Origin: CAYRUD01 sp964427425
GTDB taxonomy: Bacteria > Chlamydiota > Chlamydiia > Chlamydiales > FEN-1388
Reading direction: 5' to 3'
Assembly: GCA_964427425.1 (NCBI GenBank)
Contig: CAYRUD010000010.1
Location: 1-64,000 of the forward strand
DNA: 64,000 bases
Both the position numbers and the translations under genes were made by a program. The notes beneath the pieces were generated by a model that saw only the letters and a program-made list of their open reading frames with translations, did not search any database and was not told where the DNA came from. Below are positions 62,410-64,000 of this stretch, one piece after another. The stretch's first letter is position 1. Every line of letters begins with the position of its first letter.

Positions 62410-63510
62410 ATGGCTGGTCTTTCGTGCGGTATTGTCGGTCTTCCCAATGTTGGCAAATCAACTCTTTTTAATGCTTTAACAGCGTCAAAAGCGGCCGAAG
62501 CGGCAAATTATCCGTTTTGCACAATTGATCCGAATGTTGGCGTCGTGCCAGTTGTTGATGAAAGATTAGACCGTCTTTCTGAACTCTCAAAGAGCCAAAG
62601 AGTTCTTTATGCGACGACTGAGTTTGTTGACATCGCAGGGCTTGTTGAGGGCGCTTCAAAAGGCGAAGGCTTAGGAAACGCCTTTTTGTCTCACATCCGA
62701 GAGACCGACGCTATCGTACAAGTTGTTCGATGTTTCGAATCAAGTGATATCATCCACGTTAAAGGAAGAGTCAATCCGATCGAAGATATTGAGATTATTA
62801 ATTTAGAGCTTATTTTATCAGACCTGGCTTCGTGCGAAAGCAGCATTGCTCGAATCGAGAAGCAAGTAAAAACTAAAAAAGAGCTTGTTCCTGTATTCGA
62901 AGCGCTTCAAAAGGTAAAGGCGCACCTCGATGAGAGCCGTCCTGTTCGGACTCTTCAGCTAACTGATGAGGAGAAAGAACATCTTAAGCCTTATCGATTC
63001 TTGACATCGAAGAAAGTACTCTATGTATGCAATGTCTCTGAGCAAGAAGTGCCTCACATGGAGAACGAATATGTTCGTCAGGTGCGAGAGTATGCTCAAA
63101 AAGAGGGCAACAGTATCGTTCCACTCTGTGCAAGCTTAGAATACGAGATCTCTCAACTCGATCCGAACGACAGAAAAGATTTCTTAGAGAGCGTAGGATT
63201 GAAAGAGTCAGGTCTTCAAAGGCTTGTCAAGGCGTCTTTTGATCTGTTAGGCCTTATGACTTTTATCACGACAGGCGAGATTGAGACTCGTGCTTGGACT
63301 ATCCCGCAAGGGACGCCTGCTGTTGAGGCTGCAGGAAAAATTCACAGCGATATCCAAAGAGGATTCATTCGAGCTGAAGTGATCTCATACGATGACTTTA
63401 TAGCATGTGGTGGAAGAGCTCGTGCAAAAGAGCTTGGTAAGGCTCGTGCTGAAGGAAAAGAGTATATTATGAAAGATGGCGATGTGGTACTCTTCTTGCA
63501 CAGTTCTTAA
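62410..63510 (+). CDS. ychF: Redox-regulated ATPase YchF (OLA1 family)
   Basis: 366 residues from ATG 62410 (MAGLSCGIVGLPNVGKS), the usual family length (363); a frame to 62356 is an artefact. P-loop at 10-17, DIAGLVEGASKGEGLGN switch region and the C-terminal TGS domain with FITTGEIETRAWTIPQGTPAVEAAGKIHSD and KDGDVVLFL are diagnostic. Obg-family but ATP-preferring; involved in translation and stress. In C. trachomatis ychF is next to the sctU gene; here the two effector-like genes lie between. Confidence 0.96.
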   Translation: MAGLSCGIVGLPNVGKSTLFNALTASKAAEAANYPFCTIDPNVGVVPVVDERLDRLSELSKSQRVLYATTEFVDIAGLVEGASKGEGLGNAFLSHIRETDAIVQVVRCFESSDIIHVKGRVNPIEDIEIINLELILSDLASCESSIARIEKQVKTKKELVPVFEALQKVKAHLDESRPVRTLQLTDEEKEHLKPYRFLTSKKVLYVCNVSEQEVPHMENEYVRQVREYAQKEGNSIVPLCASLEYEISQLDPNDRKDFLESVGLKESGLQRLVKASFDLLGLMTFITTGEIETRAWTIPQGTPAVEAAGKIHSDIQRGFIRAEVISYDDFIACGGRARAKELGKARAEGKEYIMKDGDVVLFLHSS

Positions 63511-63569
63511 TGAAATATTACCTAAATGATGATTCTTTTTAGAATCCAAAGCATGAAAGCTGTACGTAC

Positions 63570-64000
63570 ATGAATCTTTTTATAACTTGCGCAATCGGCT
63601 TGGAAAAAGCCTTAGAGCTTGAGTTGAAGAAATTTCCATCTCTTTCCTCGATACAGCGAGGAAAGGGAGGATGCTTCGCCTGCTCCGAAGAGACAAATCT
63701 CTCACTCGTCATTGAATTAAACTTAGCCCTTCGTACTGCGAATAGGGTGCTTATCGAGATAGTCCGGATTTCAAATCCAACGAAAGCGTCTCTCTTCCAA
63801 ACTCTCTTTGAGGTAAACTGGAAGGAGTATTTTCCTACTCCATACACTTTTGCGATCGAAGTTCCTTTCTCCCAGCATCCTGATTTTGTAAACACGATGT
63901 TTGCAGCTCAGTTTATGAAGGATGCTATCTGCGACCGTTTGAGAAAAGATACAGGCGCAAGACCTTCTATTGATCCTAAAAATCCACAAATTCGTTTCCA
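63570..64000 (+). CDS. rlmL: 23S rRNA (guanine-N2) methyltransferase RlmL-like, N-terminal part
   Basis: 143 codons from ATG 63570, open to the window edge. The start MNLFITCAIGLEKALELELKKF, the repeated ALRTANRVLIEI, VNWKEYFPTPYTFAIE and MKDAICDRLRKDTGARPSIDPKNP segments match the THUMP region of RlmL (E. coli: [20 protein letters not shown]). It would methylate G2445 of 23S rRNA; the catalytic domain and any RlmK fusion lie beyond the window. It starts 59 bases after ychF. Confidence 0.85.
   Translation, partial: MNLFITCAIGLEKALELELKKFPSLSSIQRGKGGCFACSEETNLSLVIELNLALRTANRVLIEIVRISNPTKASLFQTLFEVNWKEYFPTPYTFAIEVPFSQHPDFVNTMFAAQFMKDAICDRLRKDTGARPSIDPKNPQIRF

Noticed and set aside
1..64000. 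CRISPR arrays, insertion sequences or prophage genes
   Set aside because: No regularly spaced repeats, transposase or phage structural genes were recognised in the window.

Overview
The window reads as a chromosome segment of a Chlamydiales bacterium outside the genus Chlamydia (environmental, amoeba- or arthropod-associated type). The main evidence is gene order. From memory of the C. trachomatis map, these blocks match: gmk / omega-like ORF / metG / recD2; dnaG near the fused glyQS; pgsA and glgA near tRNA-Gln, rplY, pth, rpsF, rpsR and rplI; rpmJ-rpsN beside rpmH-rnpA; and the type III secretion block sctU-sctV-sctW(copN)-chaperone-malQ with ychF beside it. The fused GlyQS, the chlamydial-type ClpB and the long bL36 agree. 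A heptose pair (hldD-hldE) and a soluble transhydrogenase (sthA) point away from Chlamydiaceae. The species cannot be named from the sequence alone.

Layout: 1-10 kb has an unrecognised truncated gene, a 539-residue protein with late hydrophobic segments, sthA, clpB, a pair of secreted proteins sharing a repeated module, and a transglutaminase-like TPR protein. 10-21.7 kb carries housekeeping genes (yicC, gmk, rpoZ-like, metG, recD2, dnaG) interrupted by two Inc-like membrane proteins. 21.7-29 kb holds glyQS and two paralogous minus-strand genes with an RGS-like C-terminal region; one of them is split by a run of eight C. 29-43.7 kb is mostly translation, repair and metabolism (rlmN, uvrC, rpsN, rpmJ, rpmH, rnpA, pcrA/uvrD, a thioredoxin-like protein, an acp-transferase, an alanine/glycine symporter, glgA, pgsA). 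43.8-51.7 kb has a large coiled-coil protein, tRNA-Gln, the rplY-pth-rpsF-rpsR-rplI cluster and the heptose genes. 51.7-64 kb has malQ, the T3SS genes, two tandem paralogues resembling CE-clan cysteine proteases/acetyltransferases, ychF and the start of rlmL.

The ordinary genes serve DNA replication and repair, translation, glycogen and LPS-core synthesis. Between them sit about eight unrecognised or effector-like genes. The most interesting are the RGS-like pair, with a possible phase switch at 28740-28747, and the His-Glu/Asn-Gln-Cys pair placed between sctU and ychF. Both could be host-directed T3SS effectors; that is an inference. Start codons were moved from the longest possible start where a ribosome binding site, a signal peptide or family length gave a better choice.
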